Origin: Actinomycetota bacterium
GTDB lineage: Bacteria > Actinomycetota > Coriobacteriia > Anaerosomatales > Anaerosomataceae
Reading direction: 5' to 3'
Assembly: GCA_009668945.1 (NCBI GenBank)
Contig: SBEH01000001.1
Span: 179,766-243,765, forward strand
Length of the DNA stretch: 64,000 nt
Shown here: positions 24,742 to 34,020 of the stretch, piece by piece
Numbering within the stretch: the stretch's first letter is position 1
Layout of the letters: every line of letters begins with the position of its first letter
Position numbers and translations under genes: made by a program
The notes under the pieces: model-generated
What the model was told of the DNA's origin: nothing
Databases searched by the model: none
The model's input: the letters and a program-made list of their open reading frames with translations, nothing else

Positions 24742-26895
24742 ATGAGTGGCAGTCGCACTGACGGCAATGGTGGCGGAACCGAGCCGAAGTTCTCCGACTT
24801 CGTGCCAGAGATACTCGATGGCCTGGAAGACACGTTCAGTCGGTGTCCGTTTGACACGTTCGACGCGCCTTCTGTCTTCGGGTACTGGATGGCTGAGTTG
24901 TTCGAGACGACAGAAGAGGGATCCTTCTACTTCACAGATGGCGGCCGGGAGCTCGGCATCGACTTCTACGTGCAGTCCGAGCACTCGTACTACATCTATC
25001 AGTGCAAGACCGTCGACCTTGATACCCTCATGTCGGCCGCGAAGTGCCCGAAGTTCGACGCCGATGACGTCAACGACCTCCTCGAAGGAATCGACTACCT
25101 CAGGAACGATTCGTCCAAGTTCTCCGCGACCAAGAAGCAGATCAAGGAACTTCGAACGAAGTACCAGCGCGATCTTCGCGAGCTGCCAGAGGAGACTCAC
25201 CTCTACGCGACGGTCGCAGTCCTGGGTGAGCTCACTCCAGGCGGCCAGGATCGGTTTGACTCAGAGCGCACCTCACTCGCAGCAAGCGGGGTCACTCTTC
25301 GTCTGATCTCATGGCATGACATCTACGAACAGGTGCATGCGCTTGAGCCGATGCCCCTGAAGAACATGAAGATGCAGCTTCGTGTTGACGACAAGGACAA
25401 GGATATTCTCTACCAGCGAGACTGGGTCTACGCGCTCGTCTATGCCAGCGATCTGATTGACGCCTTTGACAAGTACGGGGTGCGCCTGTTCGACCTCAAT
25501 GTCCGTCACGAGATACGCACGTCCAAGGTGAACAAGGCCATCGTGGAGACGCTCCAAGGCGATCGCGGCCGCAAGGACTTCCACCACTACAACAATGGGC
25601 TCCTGATCGTCTGCAACGACTACAAGCTACCGAGCAGGGGGGACCAGCAGAAGCCTGCGGTCATCCAGATACACGAACCTCAAATCATAAACGGATGTCA
25701 GACTGTGAGCTCGTTGGCCCGCGCGTACCACGACGTCGACATGGTTCCCAGCGAGCAGGAGGACCTCCGCAAGACCGTCAAGGTCCAAGTGAAACTGCTC
25801 CAGCACGCCAGGCAGGAGCTGGTTGATGAAGTCGTCATCACCACCAACAATCAGAACCCGATGAACCCCCGGAACCTCAAGTCCAACACCCGTGAGCAGC
25901 GGGATCTGCAGAAGGCGTTCCGCGAGTTGTCACCAGCCAAGTGGTTCTACATTCGGAAGGATGGCGAGTTCGAGGCTCTATCTCAACGGGGCCAGGAAGT
26001 CCAATGGTTCCGGAAGAAGGACTACGAGATCGACGTGTCATCCGGACGGCCACGCTACCGGAAGCTCGACAACTCGGACATCGCAAAGGCTTGGTTCTCG
26101 TGGATTGGCTCATCTGGGAAGGCGCTAGTTGGTGGATTCGACTACTTCGACACCGATAGTGTCTACGAGCAGGTATTCAAGAAGCGACCGAACGACCTGT
26201 TCTGGGAGCAGTTCTCCGAGCCAACCTTCGACAAGGTGACAGATGAACTGTTCGAGTTGGTTTCCCCGACTGCGCATCAGCTGATCCTTGCGAGATCTGT
26301 GGCCTCCTACATCAAGGAGCGAAATCCGTCGCCGTATGTGAATAGGCGTGATTCAATAGTCCGCCTGGTCAAATCGAAGCAGCTGTCAGGCAACCGAGAA
26401 ACTGGCGAAACCGACGCGACCCAGGCTCAGATAGCACAGGCGCTCGCGCAAGATCAGACGTTCATCCGCACCGGCTACTTCTACAACATGGAGAACGTGC
26501 TGACGGAGCTCAGCTCATTCCTACTCACGCAGCGATACAGCGCGCTTACCCCGACAACCTCACGGAACCTGCTGCAGCAGCCTGATATTGAGCTCTGGTC
26601 AAGACGAGGATTCTGTCCGGCACCCGGAGATGATGCAATCATGCGCCAACCCAGCGCAATCCTCTGGCGACTTTACGAGTTCCTCAAGTGGTCCATTCAG
26701 CAGAACTACTTCACGGAGTTCAAGTTCCAGATCGAAGCCGCTGCTCGTCCGAAGATGTACTTTGCCCGCAAGGAGAGCATCAAGGAAATGAAGCGGGTTC
26801 TACTGGAGTCAAACGAGCTGGTCCGAGAGGGCGTCTTCCCTTGGAAGAGCCAGTCTGGTCAGTCATTGATCGAGAGTTTGCCACCGCTGGGCTAG
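24742..26895 (+). CDS. AIPR-family protein with N-terminal PD-(D/E)xK-like nuclease region
   Basis: 717 aa. The centre matches the AIPR (abortive infection phage resistance) family: FHHYNNGLLIVCNDY (residues 280-294) and HEPQIINGCQTVSSL (311-325), and VVITTNNQNPMNPRNLK nearby. The N-terminal 95 residues look like a restriction-type nuclease: RELGIDFYV with Asp74, then YIYQCKTVD giving Q87-C-K89, the D...(E/Q)xK pattern. ATG at 24742 after GGGGGAGG. Alone in the island on the plus strand. A phage-defence or self-killing function is inferred from family and context, not shown. Confidence 0.8.
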   Translation: MSGSRTDGNGGGTEPKFSDFVPEILDGLEDTFSRCPFDTFDAPSVFGYWMAELFETTEEGSFYFTDGGRELGIDFYVQSEHSYYIYQCKTVDLDTLMSAAKCPKFDADDVNDLLEGIDYLRNDSSKFSATKKQIKELRTKYQRDLRELPEETHLYATVAVLGELTPGGQDRFDSERTSLAASGVTLRLISWHDIYEQVHALEPMPLKNMKMQLRVDDKDKDILYQRDWVYALVYASDLIDAFDKYGVRLFDLNVRHEIRTSKVNKAIVETLQGDRGRKDFHHYNNGLLIVCNDYKLPSRGDQQKPAVIQIHEPQIINGCQTVSSLARAYHDVDMVPSEQEDLRKTVKVQVKLLQHARQELVDEVVITTNNQNPMNPRNLKSNTREQRDLQKAFRELSPAKWFYIRKDGEFEALSQRGQEVQWFRKKDYEIDVSSGRPRYRKLDNSDIAKAWFSWIGSSGKALVGGFDYFDTDSVYEQVFKKRPNDLFWEQFSEPTFDKVTDELFELVSPTAHQLILARSVASYIKERNPSPYVNRRDSIVRLVKSKQLSGNRETGETDATQAQIAQALAQDQTFIRTGYFYNMENVLTELSSFLLTQRYSALTPTTSRNLLQQPDIELWSRRGFCPAPGDDAIMRQPSAILWRLYEFLKWSIQQNYFTEFKFQIEAAARPKMYFARKESIKEMKRVLLESNELVREGVFPWKSQSGQSLIESLPPLG

Positions 26896-27002
26896 TCGAC
26901 GCACCGTCGGCCGGAGGGGACATCGTGTCCACACCCGGAGGATGGCCTGACGTGGTGCCCAGCGGCCGCAGGCAGAGACGACTGCGCCCAGGCGTCTCCG
27001 TC

Positions 27003-27632
27003 CTACCGCAAGCAGCAGTGCTTGTACTTCTTGCCGCTTCCGCAAGGGCAGGGATCGTTCCTGCCCAAGTCGGTCAGGCGCTGAATACGCATCCGCAGTT
27101 CCTGGCAGCCGGGGTCCAAGTCCGGGCCTAGGCTACCGGTCCAGCCACCCAAGATGCGGGTAGTCAATGTGTACTCAAGAAACGCACGAACGGCATCTAC
27201 TCCCACTCTGGACACAGCGAAGCCATCGGCCTCTTGCTCAGTTGCGGGGATGGAGCCTGCAGCGATGGCGTCCAATCTCGCTCGCCGTCGTTCGCGCTGA
27301 CCGACCGGCACAGATTCATCTAGCACATGCAGATGATGCACGTGGCCAACTTCGTGCCAGATTGCCGCTTCTCTCAACTCTATCGGAATGGACATGAAGA
27401 CCGAGCTGACGACGATGTCCGGTTGGGCGTTCTCGTGCCTTTGCACCACGAGCCTCATGCGAATGCCGCTCATGTACTTGTCGTCAAGCCGGATGGGCAC
27501 CACCCGTCTGTGGTACCCATCTGTGGCGAGGTTCACGACCTCGCCCACCAACCCGTCATCTCCGTTGCGCCACACTAGCCTGTATTCATCGCCAAACTCC
27601 AGATCCCCCACTGTCTCGGTCCCAACGCGCAA
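27003..27632 (-). CDS. ImmA-like HExxH metallopeptidase with C-terminal SEC-C zinc motif
   Basis: 209 aa. The zinc-peptidase motif WHEVGHVHH (HExxH at residues 93-97) is followed about 35 residues later by EQEADGFAV (ExxAD, 132-136), the layout of ImmA/IrrE-type gluzincins. The last 18 residues NDPCPCGSGKKYKHCC are a SEC-C zinc knuckle, which often mediates ribosome- or protein-binding. N-terminal 80 residues are beta-rich and unassigned. Start at TTG 27630-27632 with GGGGAGG at the right distance; the frame extends 19 residues further without a site. Convergent with the AIPR gene. Could cleave a regulator within the island system. Confidence 0.72.
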   Translation of the reverse strand: MRVGTETVGDLEFGDEYRLVWRNGDDGLVGEVVNLATDGYHRRVVPIRLDDKYMSGIRMRLVVQRHENAQPDIVVSSVFMSIPIELREAAIWHEVGHVHHLHVLDESVPVGQRERRRARLDAIAAGSIPATEQEADGFAVSRVGVDAVRAFLEYTLTTRILGGWTGSLGPDLDPGCQELRMRIQRLTDLGRNDPCPCGSGKKYKHCCLR

Positions 27633-27760
27633 GATGCATACCTCCCCTGCTGACGGCCTCAAGAATGGACCTGCCGCCGTCGTCCGCAAACCCGACCGCC
27701 GGTGCCAAGACTCCTGTGCACATTAGACGCTACACTAGCAGCCGCCCCTGACACAGCAAC

Positions 27761-27790
27761 AGCGGCCCCTCCCCTTCGGGAGAAGCCGCT
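27761..27790 (-). terminator. Terminator downstream of tRNA-Leu (island side)
   Basis: AGCGGC (27761-27766) with GCCGCT (27785-27790), CC/AA internal loop, CTCCC with GGGAG, CTTC loop. It starts 10 bp after the tRNA CCA end and was presumably brought in by the island together with the tRNA 3' half. Confidence 0.6.
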
Positions 27791-27795
27791 GGTAG

Positions 27796-27855
27796 TTGCT
27801 GGTGTCCGAGGCGAGAGTTGAACTCGCACGTCCTTGCGGACACTAGGCCCTCAAC
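27796..27855 (-). repeat. 60-bp direct repeat, tRNA-proximal attachment site
   Basis: Second copy of the repeat at 24444-24503, lying inside the functional tRNA-Leu gene from the anticodon loop to 4 bp past the CCA. Integration restored a complete tRNA. Confidence 0.9.
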
Positions 27856-27885
27856 CTAGCGCGTCTGCCATTCCGCCACTCGGAC
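27800..27885 (-). tRNA. tRNA-Leu (GAG)
   Basis: 86-nt class II tRNA: acceptor GTCCGAG pairs with CTCGGAC, D arm GTGGCGGAATGGCAGACGC, anticodon stem CTAGG/CCTAG with loop TTGAGGG (anticodon GAG), long variable arm TGTCCGCAAGGACGT, T arm GAGTTCAACTC and encoded CCA (27800-27802). Confidence 0.95.
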
Positions 27886-27942
27886 GAATCAGCCGTCCCC
27901 GGGGACAGCGAACGAGAGTATAACAACTGCTCCTGCCGGTGC

Positions 27943-28977
27943 CTAGCCCGCGACTGCGCCCTCGCCTGCGACGGCTGCGGGAGCCTCCGCGGTGATCGGG
28001 AACGGCTTCGCGAAGTGGCACGCTGCCTCGTGCCCGTCGGCCACCTCACGCAGCTCGGGTTCGGTCGCGGTGCAGATGTCCTGCGCGATCGGACACCGGG
28101 TGTGGAAGCGGCAACCGGTCGGCGGGTCGATCGGGCTCGGGACGTCACCCTCGAGGATGATGCGCTCCCGAGACCGCTGCTTGTCGGGGTCCGGCACGGG
28201 TACCGCGGAGAGCAGCGACTGCGTGTATGGGTGGTGCGGCTGATCGTAGAGCCCCAGCCACCCGCCGACCTCGACGATCTTGCCGAGGTACATGACCGCC
28301 ACGCGGTCCGAGATGTGCCGGACGACCGACAGGTCGTGGGCGATGAACACGTACGTGAGCTCGAACCGGTCCTGCAGCTCGTCGAGGAGGTTGATGACCT
28401 GCGCCTGAATCGACACGTCGAGTGCCGACACAGGCTCGTCGCAGATGAGCAGCCGGGGATTGAGCGCAAGCGCCCGCGCGATGCCGATTCGCTGACGCTG
28501 ACCTCCGGAGAACTCGTGAGGATAGCGGTTGATGTGTTCGGGGTTGAGGCCCACGACATCCAGCAGCTCTTTGGCGCGGGTGCGGCGTGTCGCGGGTGTC
28601 CCGATCCGGTGGACCACCATCGGCTCGGAAACGATCTCGCCGATGGTCATGCGCGGGTTGAGGCTCGCGTACGGGTCCTGGAAGATGAACTGCACGTCCC
28701 TGCGGAAGGACTGCAGCGCTTTGCCCCTCAGCGAGCGCACATCGGTGCCGTCGAAGGTGATGCTGCCGGCGCTCGGCTCGAGAAGGCGGATGATGCACCG
28801 GCCAGTGGTGGACTTGCCACACCCGGACTCGCCCACCAAACCGAGGGTCTCACCCTTGTTGACCGAGAATGAGACCCCGTCGACCGCGTGGACCTTCTTC
28901 CCCAGGTGCGAGGCCACGACGCCCTGGTCCACCGCGAAGTGCTTGACTAGGTTCTCGACGCGAAGGAGTTCGGACAT
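27943..28977 (-). CDS. Oligopeptide/dipeptide ABC transporter ATPase (OppF/DppF-like)
   Basis: 344 aa. Walker [10 protein letters not shown], signature [19 protein letters not shown], Walker [13 protein letters not shown], and a C-terminal oligopeptide-type extension with [14 protein letters not shown] (cysteine cluster that can hold an Fe-S centre). It powers uptake together with OppD. The ATG directly follows the stop of oppD. Last gene of the five-gene transporter unit, ending 58 bp before tRNA-Leu. The long insertion [16 protein letters not shown] near the N terminus is normal for OppF. Confidence 0.92.
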   Translation of the reverse strand: MSELLRVENLVKHFAVDQGVVASHLGKKVHAVDGVSFSVNKGETLGLVGESGCGKSTTGRCIIRLLEPSAGSITFDGTDVRSLRGKALQSFRRDVQFIFQDPYASLNPRMTIGEIVSEPMVVHRIGTPATRRTRAKELLDVVGLNPEHINRYPHEFSGGQRQRIGIARALALNPRLLICDEPVSALDVSIQAQVINLLDELQDRFELTYVFIAHDLSVVRHISDRVAVMYLGKIVEVGGWLGLYDQPHHPYTQSLLSAVPVPDPDKQRSRERIILEGDVPSPIDPPTGCRFHTRCPIAQDICTATEPELREVADGHEAACHFAKPFPITAEAPAAVAGEGAVAG

Positions 28978-29997
28978 CTAGTTCGCCTCCATGTCCGCCG
29001 AGCAGGCGACTTGATCGCGACGGAACGCCGGGTCGCCCGAGAAGTGGCATGCCGAGCTGTGCCCGGGCTCGATCTCCACGAGCGCCGGAACGGTGGTGCG
29101 GCATATCTCCTTCGCGTACGGGCACCGCGGATGGAAGGCGCATCCGCTGGGGATGTCGATGAGGCTCGGGGGTTGACCCTTGATGGGACACAGCTCGCCC
29201 TTCGCCGATATGTCGTGACGCGGCAGACTGTCCAGCAGACCCCAGGTGTACGGATGCAGCGGCCGGTAGAAGACGTCATCGGCCACGCCATACTCCACCT
29301 GCTTGCCGCCGTACATCACCATCACGTCGTTCGCCATGTCGGCGACGACGCCGAGGTCGTGGGTGATCATGATGATGGCGGTGCCCTCGCGCTGCTGGAG
29401 CTCGACCATCAGCTCGAGGATCTGCGCTTGAATAGTCACATCGAGGGCTGTCGTCGGCTCGTCGGCGATGAGGATGTCCGGGTCGCATGCGAGGGCCATC
29501 GCGATCATCGCGCGCTGGCGCATGCCGCCCGAGAACTGGTGTGGGTAGTCCTTGGCGCGATGGGCGGCATTCGGAATGCCGACGAGGTCAAGCATCTCCA
29601 CCGCCCGGTCGAACGCTCGCTTCCTGTTCATGCCCTTGTGCACGCGCAGCGCCTCACCGATCTGGTAGCCGACCCGGAACACGGGATTCAGCGAGGTCAT
29701 CGGGTCCTGGAAGATCATCGCGATTCGGTTGCCGCGCATGGCGCGGATCGCTGTGTCGCTCATCTTGAGCACGTCCTGCCCACCGAGATTGACGCCGCCT
29801 TCGACAACGCGACCCTGCGGCTCCTGGATCAGGCGCATGAGGGAGAGAGCGGTCACGGACTTGCCCGAGCCTGACTCGCCCACGATCGCGAGGGTCTTGC
29901 CCTGCTCGAGCTCGAAGCTCACGCCGTCGACGGCCTTGACCACGCCGTCGCGGGTGAAGAACTGCGTCCTGAGACCGGTGACTTCAAGCAGCGCCAT
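28978..29997 (-). CDS. Oligopeptide/dipeptide ABC transporter ATPase (OppD/DppD-like)
   Basis: 339 aa. Walker [16 protein letters not shown], signature [16 protein letters not shown], Walker [14 protein letters not shown]-loop [11 protein letters not shown] and the OppD-type C terminus with [14 protein letters not shown]. It pairs with OppF at the cytoplasmic side of the OppBC channel. It lies 1 bp after oppC and is immediately followed by oppF. Confidence 0.92.
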   Translation of the reverse strand: MALLEVTGLRTQFFTRDGVVKAVDGVSFELEQGKTLAIVGESGSGKSVTALSLMRLIQEPQGRVVEGGVNLGGQDVLKMSDTAIRAMRGNRIAMIFQDPMTSLNPVFRVGYQIGEALRVHKGMNRKRAFDRAVEMLDLVGIPNAAHRAKDYPHQFSGGMRQRAMIAMALACDPDILIADEPTTALDVTIQAQILELMVELQQREGTAIIMITHDLGVVADMANDVMVMYGGKQVEYGVADDVFYRPLHPYTWGLLDSLPRHDISAKGELCPIKGQPPSLIDIPSGCAFHPRCPYAKEICRTTVPALVEIEPGHSSACHFSGDPAFRRDQVACSADMEAN

Positions 29998-29998
29998 G

Positions 29999-30985
29999 TC
30001 AGTCCTTCATCTTCACGTCGAGGGCATCGCGAAGACCGTCGCCCATGAGGACGAAGGCGAGAACGGTCGTGAGTATCGCGAACCCGGGGAATATCGTGAG
30101 CCACGGCGCGGGCAGGATGAGCGAGCGTGCGTCGTCTAGCATCGCGCCCCACGCCGGCGTCGGAGGCTGCACGCCCATGCCGAGGAACGTGAGTGCGGCT
30201 TCGGTCAGGATCGCGCCGCCGACGCTCATCGTGGCGTACACGGTGATCGGCGCTATGGCGTTGGGCAGTATGTGCCGCACCATGATGCGCCAGTCGGACG
30301 CCCCCATCGCTCGGGCGGCATCCACGTACTCGTTCTCCTTGACCGAGAGTATCGAGCTCCGGAAGACACGCGCGATCGACGGCCATCCGAGGATGCCGAT
30401 GGCGATGAAGACGTTCTGGAAGCTCGGCCCCAATACCGCCAGCAAGGCGATGGTGAACAGCATGTAGGGGAAGGCGAAGAAGATGTCTGCCGTTCGCATG
30501 ACCATGGTGTCGATGAACCCGCCGTAGTAGCCGGACAACGCGCCCAGTATCAGGCCGAGGACCAGCGATATGCCGACAGCGAGGATCCCGACGGCGAGCG
30601 ACACTCGGGCACCGTACACGACGCGCGAGAAGACGTCGCGGCCTATGCGGTCTGTGCCGAACGGGTGGTCGGGGAATGTCGGCTTGATGAGGCTGCCGAA
30701 CTCGGTCGATGTGGGATCCGCGAAGTAGCGCGGCACCCAGAGGTCCGCGGACAGGGTCAGAATGACCACGACGATGACCCAGGCAAGCCCGATGATCGCG
30801 AGCTTGTTCTTCTTCAGGCGCGTCCATGCGTCGCCCCACAGCGTCCGCGACGGACGGTCCGCGAGCTCCGCCGCGCCCGGCGGCATCGGAGGCTGCGGCA
30901 TCTGCGTATCGAGCGGGTGACCCTCGACGTCCAGAGGACCGGCGGACACCGCCCGCTGCTCGCGCGAGCCGCGACGCTTGCTCAT
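29999..30985 (-). CDS. Peptide ABC transporter permease (OppC/DppC-like)
   Basis: 328 aa. A cytoplasmic N-terminal stretch of about 55 residues precedes TM1 ([18 protein letters not shown]), then the OppC-type periplasmic loop with [15 protein letters not shown] and a BPD-type permease core of five TM helices with the EAA loop [20 protein letters not shown] 30983-30985 overlaps the oppB stop (ATGA), so the 56-residue upstream extension is not used. Forms the channel with OppB. Confidence 0.92.
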   Translation of the reverse strand: MSKRRGSREQRAVSAGPLDVEGHPLDTQMPQPPMPPGAAELADRPSRTLWGDAWTRLKKNKLAIIGLAWVIVVVILTLSADLWVPRYFADPTSTEFGSLIKPTFPDHPFGTDRIGRDVFSRVVYGARVSLAVGILAVGISLVLGLILGALSGYYGGFIDTMVMRTADIFFAFPYMLFTIALLAVLGPSFQNVFIAIGILGWPSIARVFRSSILSVKENEYVDAARAMGASDWRIMVRHILPNAIAPITVYATMSVGGAILTEAALTFLGMGVQPPTPAWGAMLDDARSLILPAPWLTIFPGFAILTTVLAFVLMGDGLRDALDVKMKD

Positions 30986-31974
30986 TCGGCGGCACCTCCG
31001 TACCTGATACGGGGATCGAGGACCGCGTAGCTCAAGTCGACGGCCAGGTTCACGAACATGTAGATGAAGACGATCACGATCACGCCGCCCATGACGACGG
31101 GCCAGTCCCTCTGACCGACCGCCAGCATGATCTCGCGCCCGATGCCGGGCCACGAGAAGACGCTCTCGGTGAGGATCGCGCCGCCCATGAGGGCCCCGAG
31201 GTCGATACCGACGAACGTGACCACTGGAATGAGCGCGTTCTTGAGCGCGTGCTTGAAGATGACGGCACGCTCTGTCAGCCCCTTGGCCATGGCGGTGCGT
31301 ATGTAGTCCTGGCCCATCGCCTCGAGCATCTGGCTGCGCATGATCCGAGCCACGTATGCGGTGGAGACGGATGCCAGGGTGAATGACGGAAGGATGAGGT
31401 GCATGAGATCGGGCGGGTCGCCCATGCCGGTGATCGGCAAGAAGACGGCGCCCCCGGTGAGCTTCTTGAGTCCGATGCCGAACGTCATCTGCAGAAGCAG
31501 GCCAAGCCAGAAGACAGGAACGGACACGAGGATCGACGTCGAAAGGGTGACCAGCACGTCCCAGAAGGAGTACTGCTTCACCGCCGAGATGATGCCCGCG
31601 AGCAGCCCGAGGACGATCTCCACGAAGATGGCTGCGAACGCGAGCCGGAAGGTGTTCGGGAACTTGTCGAGCAGAATGTCTTTGACCTCGCGGTTCTTCT
31701 GGTACGACTCCCCGAGGTCGACGTTGCGGGGGTCCGGGAAACCCTTTGCGAATCCCTTGAGGTACTCGTAGTACTGGACGTAGACAGGATCGTCGAGGTG
31801 GTTCTCCTTGATGATCTGTCGCCGGGTGCCCTCGGGCAGCGGCTTCTCGCCGGCGATCAGCTTGATGGGATCACCCGGAAGAAAGCCGGGAATCCGCAGT
31901 GCGAAGAGAATGAGTGTGACCCCGATGAAAACCGGGATCATCTGCAGCAGGCGTCGGACGGTGTACTTGAGCAT
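30982..31974 (-). CDS. Peptide ABC transporter permease (OppB/DppB-like)
   Basis: 330 aa. Starts MLKYTVRRLLQMIPVFIGVT, the standard N-terminal TM of OppB, with PGDPIKLIAGEKPLPEGT in the extracellular region and the EAA loop DYIRTAMAKGLTERAVIFKH. Six TM helices. Start at ATG 31972-31974. A strong hairpin at 32021-32051 separates it from the binding-protein gene upstream. Confidence 0.92.
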   Translation of the reverse strand: MLKYTVRRLLQMIPVFIGVTLILFALRIPGFLPGDPIKLIAGEKPLPEGTRRQIIKENHLDDPVYVQYYEYLKGFAKGFPDPRNVDLGESYQKNREVKDILLDKFPNTFRLAFAAIFVEIVLGLLAGIISAVKQYSFWDVLVTLSTSILVSVPVFWLGLLLQMTFGIGLKKLTGGAVFLPITGMGDPPDLMHLILPSFTLASVSTAYVARIMRSQMLEAMGQDYIRTAMAKGLTERAVIFKHALKNALIPVVTFVGIDLGALMGGAILTESVFSWPGIGREIMLAVGQRDWPVVMGGVIVIVFIYMFVNLAVDLSYAVLDPRIRYGGAAE

Positions 31975-32020
31975 CAGACCTGTCTTCCTGGGGTCGGCCG
32001 GAACGGCCGTGTGAAGGTTG

Positions 32021-32051
32021 TGTGCCGGGGCGCCCGGGGCGCCCCGGCACA
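32021..32051 (-). terminator. Strong hairpin between the binding-protein gene and oppB
   Basis: 12-bp perfect G/C-rich inverted repeat (32021-32032 with 32040-32051), 7-nt loop. It lies 34 bp after the oppA-type stop codon and 46 bp before oppB, without a T tract on the minus strand. Likely a 3' stabiliser or partial terminator that lets the binding protein be made in excess over the membrane parts. Confidence 0.65.
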
Positions 32052-32085
32052 CAATATGTCGTGCTCGATGCTAGCTCGCTAACGC

Positions 32086-33747
32086 TTACTCAGCGGCAGC
32101 GGACAGCCAGCAGGTCTCGAACGTGAACAGGCCATTGGCGCTGTACACGCCGTCGTTCACACGATCGGACGCGACGCGGGTGTGGCGGTAGTAGAACATC
32201 GGAATCACGGCGGCGTCATCGCCGACGATCTTCTCGACTTCCTTGTAGATGGCCAGGCGCTCGTCAGCGTCGACGGTCGTACGAGCCTCGTCCAGCTTCT
32301 CGTCGACATCCGGATTCGTGTAGAACGAGTAGTTGTCGCTGCTGCCGGTCTTGAACAGCGGATACAGGAAGTTGTCCATGATCGGGTAGTCAGCGATCCA
32401 TCCGAGGCGGCCGACCTGGTACTGCTTGGCGGCCAGCTTGTCGAGGTACTGCGCCCACTCGGAGCCAACGAGTTCGGTGTTGACGCCGATGGCCTTGAGG
32501 TCCTCCTGCACCAGCGCAAGGATGTCCTCGTGGCCCGAGCCGCTGTTGTACTCCAGCGTGATGGTCGGGAAGCCCGCACCATCGGCGAACCCGGCCTCGG
32601 CCAGCTTGGCCTTAGCGGCCTCGACGTCGTACTTCGCGTACTGGAACGCGTCGGCCTCGTGGCCAACGATGCCCGGCGGGACGATGCCCGTGGCAGGCTC
32701 GCGAGTGCCCTCGAAGACCTTGTCGCAGATGTCCTGGCGGTCGATGGCCAGCGACAGGGCGGCACGGACGTTGGCGTCCGTAAGCGCCGGGTCCTCGTTG
32801 TTGATGAGCAGGTAGTAGATGGCCTGCTCGGGGCCGAGGCTGACCTGCTCGCCAGGATTGACGGTGTAGCCGTCAGCGCTCTCGCCGTAGGTGTCGACGG
32901 TCGTCTGGATCTGACCGGTCGGAATCGGCACGAAGTCCAGGTTGCCGGCCTCGAACTCGAGGAAGGCAGCGTCCTGGTCGGCAAGGATCTTGAAGTCGAC
33001 GCCGTCGATGTTCGACTCGGTGCCGTAGTAGTCGGCGAACTTCTCGACCTTGATGTACTGATCGTGGGCCCACGGCTCGCTCATCTTGAACGGACCGTTG
33101 CCGATCGGCATGTCCGCGAAAGCGGCGGGATCCTTCTCCACAGCCGCCTTCGGCACCGGCGCCAGGGCCGGATGGCCGACGACGTACTCGAAGTCGGCGA
33201 AGCCGTAGTTGAGCGTTACCTCGAGCGTGTTGTCATCGACGACCTTCACGCCTGAGAGCTCGGTGGCGGTACCATCCTGCATCTCGTCGTAGCCCTTGAC
33301 GACCGCGAGGTGGTAGGAGATCTCCGACTCGTTGGCCGGGTCGCAAATGCGCTCCCAGGCGTACTTGAAGTCGGCGGCGGTGACCGGCGTGCCATCGTGG
33401 AACTTCGCGCCCTCGACGAGGTAGAAGGTCCACACGGTGGCATCGTCATTGGCCTCCCAGCGCTCGGCTGCAGCCGGCTTGACCTCTGAGGTGATCGGGT
33501 CGAAGGCGACGAGGCTGTCGAAGACCGCCTGGCCGACCTGCGTGCCCTCGGACTCCTGGAGGTTCACCGGATCGATGAACGCCGGCTCGCTGATGTAGAA
33601 GTTGAAGGTGCCACCCTTGACCACGTCCGACTTCGGCTCCCCGCCCTCGCCGTCCGTCTTCGGCTTGCAGCCACCGATGGAGAGCATCGCGACCACGAGC
33701 GTCAGAACGAGGACGATGGCGAAGCTCTTGCGAATTCGCTTAGACAA
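32086..33747 (-). CDS. Peptide-binding lipoprotein (OppA/DppA-like, SBP family 5)
   Basis: 553 aa. The signal sequence ends in the lipobox MLSIGGC (Cys27), so the protein is a membrane-anchored lipoprotein outside the cell. The body is the family 5 solute-binding fold: FDSLVAFDPITSEVKPAAAE, YAWERICDPANES, NGPFKMSEPW, LSLAIDRQDICD and LAEAGFADGAGFPTITLEYN. It captures peptides for the OppBCDF channel. Start at TTG 33745-33747 because GGAGGGAGG lies 6-7 nt upstream; the long in-frame extension is rejected. A TTGCA..TGCAA inverted repeat lies upstream at 33917-33932. Confidence 0.92.
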   Translation of the reverse strand: MSKRIRKSFAIVLVLTLVVAMLSIGGCKPKTDGEGGEPKSDVVKGGTFNFYISEPAFIDPVNLQESEGTQVGQAVFDSLVAFDPITSEVKPAAAERWEANDDATVWTFYLVEGAKFHDGTPVTAADFKYAWERICDPANESEISYHLAVVKGYDEMQDGTATELSGVKVVDDNTLEVTLNYGFADFEYVVGHPALAPVPKAAVEKDPAAFADMPIGNGPFKMSEPWAHDQYIKVEKFADYYGTESNIDGVDFKILADQDAAFLEFEAGNLDFVPIPTGQIQTTVDTYGESADGYTVNPGEQVSLGPEQAIYYLLINNEDPALTDANVRAALSLAIDRQDICDKVFEGTREPATGIVPPGIVGHEADAFQYAKYDVEAAKAKLAEAGFADGAGFPTITLEYNSGSGHEDILALVQEDLKAIGVNTELVGSEWAQYLDKLAAKQYQVGRLGWIADYPIMDNFLYPLFKTGSSDNYSFYTNPDVDEKLDEARTTVDADERLAIYKEVEKIVGDDAAVIPMFYYRHTRVASDRVNDGVYSANGLFTFETCWLSAAAE

Positions 33748-33968
33748 AGTAGAGCCTCCCTCCATGCATACGAAAACCCGGGTACTGACAGCGTGCAGAA
33801 CAGCGTCTCGCCTCGCACATCCCTCCCTACGGCGGCTCGGGCGGCCTGGAGGCAGCGACACCCACCTCGCCGGCCACAGCTGCTCCGGTTCATCTACCGC
33901 ACTAGTCTGTCCCTGTTTGCATCGAAGTGCAAGCGCGCAGGGCGCGTCGCAAGGCCCCCGAAACGCAC

Positions 33969-33993
33969 GATGCCCGCCGTTGCGGCGGGCATC
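33969..33993 (-). terminator. Terminator after secG
   Basis: 11-bp perfect inverted repeat (33969-33979 with 33983-33993) with a 3-nt loop, 27 bp after the secG stop, followed on the minus strand by GTGCGTTTCG. It closes the gap-pgk-tpiA-gpmI-secG unit. The remaining 33748-33968 gap holds the oppA promoter region and no ORF that I trust. Confidence 0.7.
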
Positions 33994-34020
33994 TGCAATC
34001 CCCGAGACCACCCCGGTCTG

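Larger units (their letters stand above)
24444..27855. mobile_element. 3.35-kb tRNA-Leu-integrated genomic island (no integrase)
   Basis: Bounded by the perfect 60-bp repeat of the tRNA-Leu(GAG) 3' part. It lies downstream of the tRNA 3' end, which is the normal orientation for elements inserted by tyrosine recombinases. It holds two convergent genes, an AIPR-family protein and an HExxH/SEC-C protein, with visibly lower G+C and less biased codon use than the flanks (for example many GAT, ATT, AAG and TTC-rich stretches). No integrase, excisionase or replication gene is seen, so it is a cargo-only or immobilised element. Confidence 0.8.
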
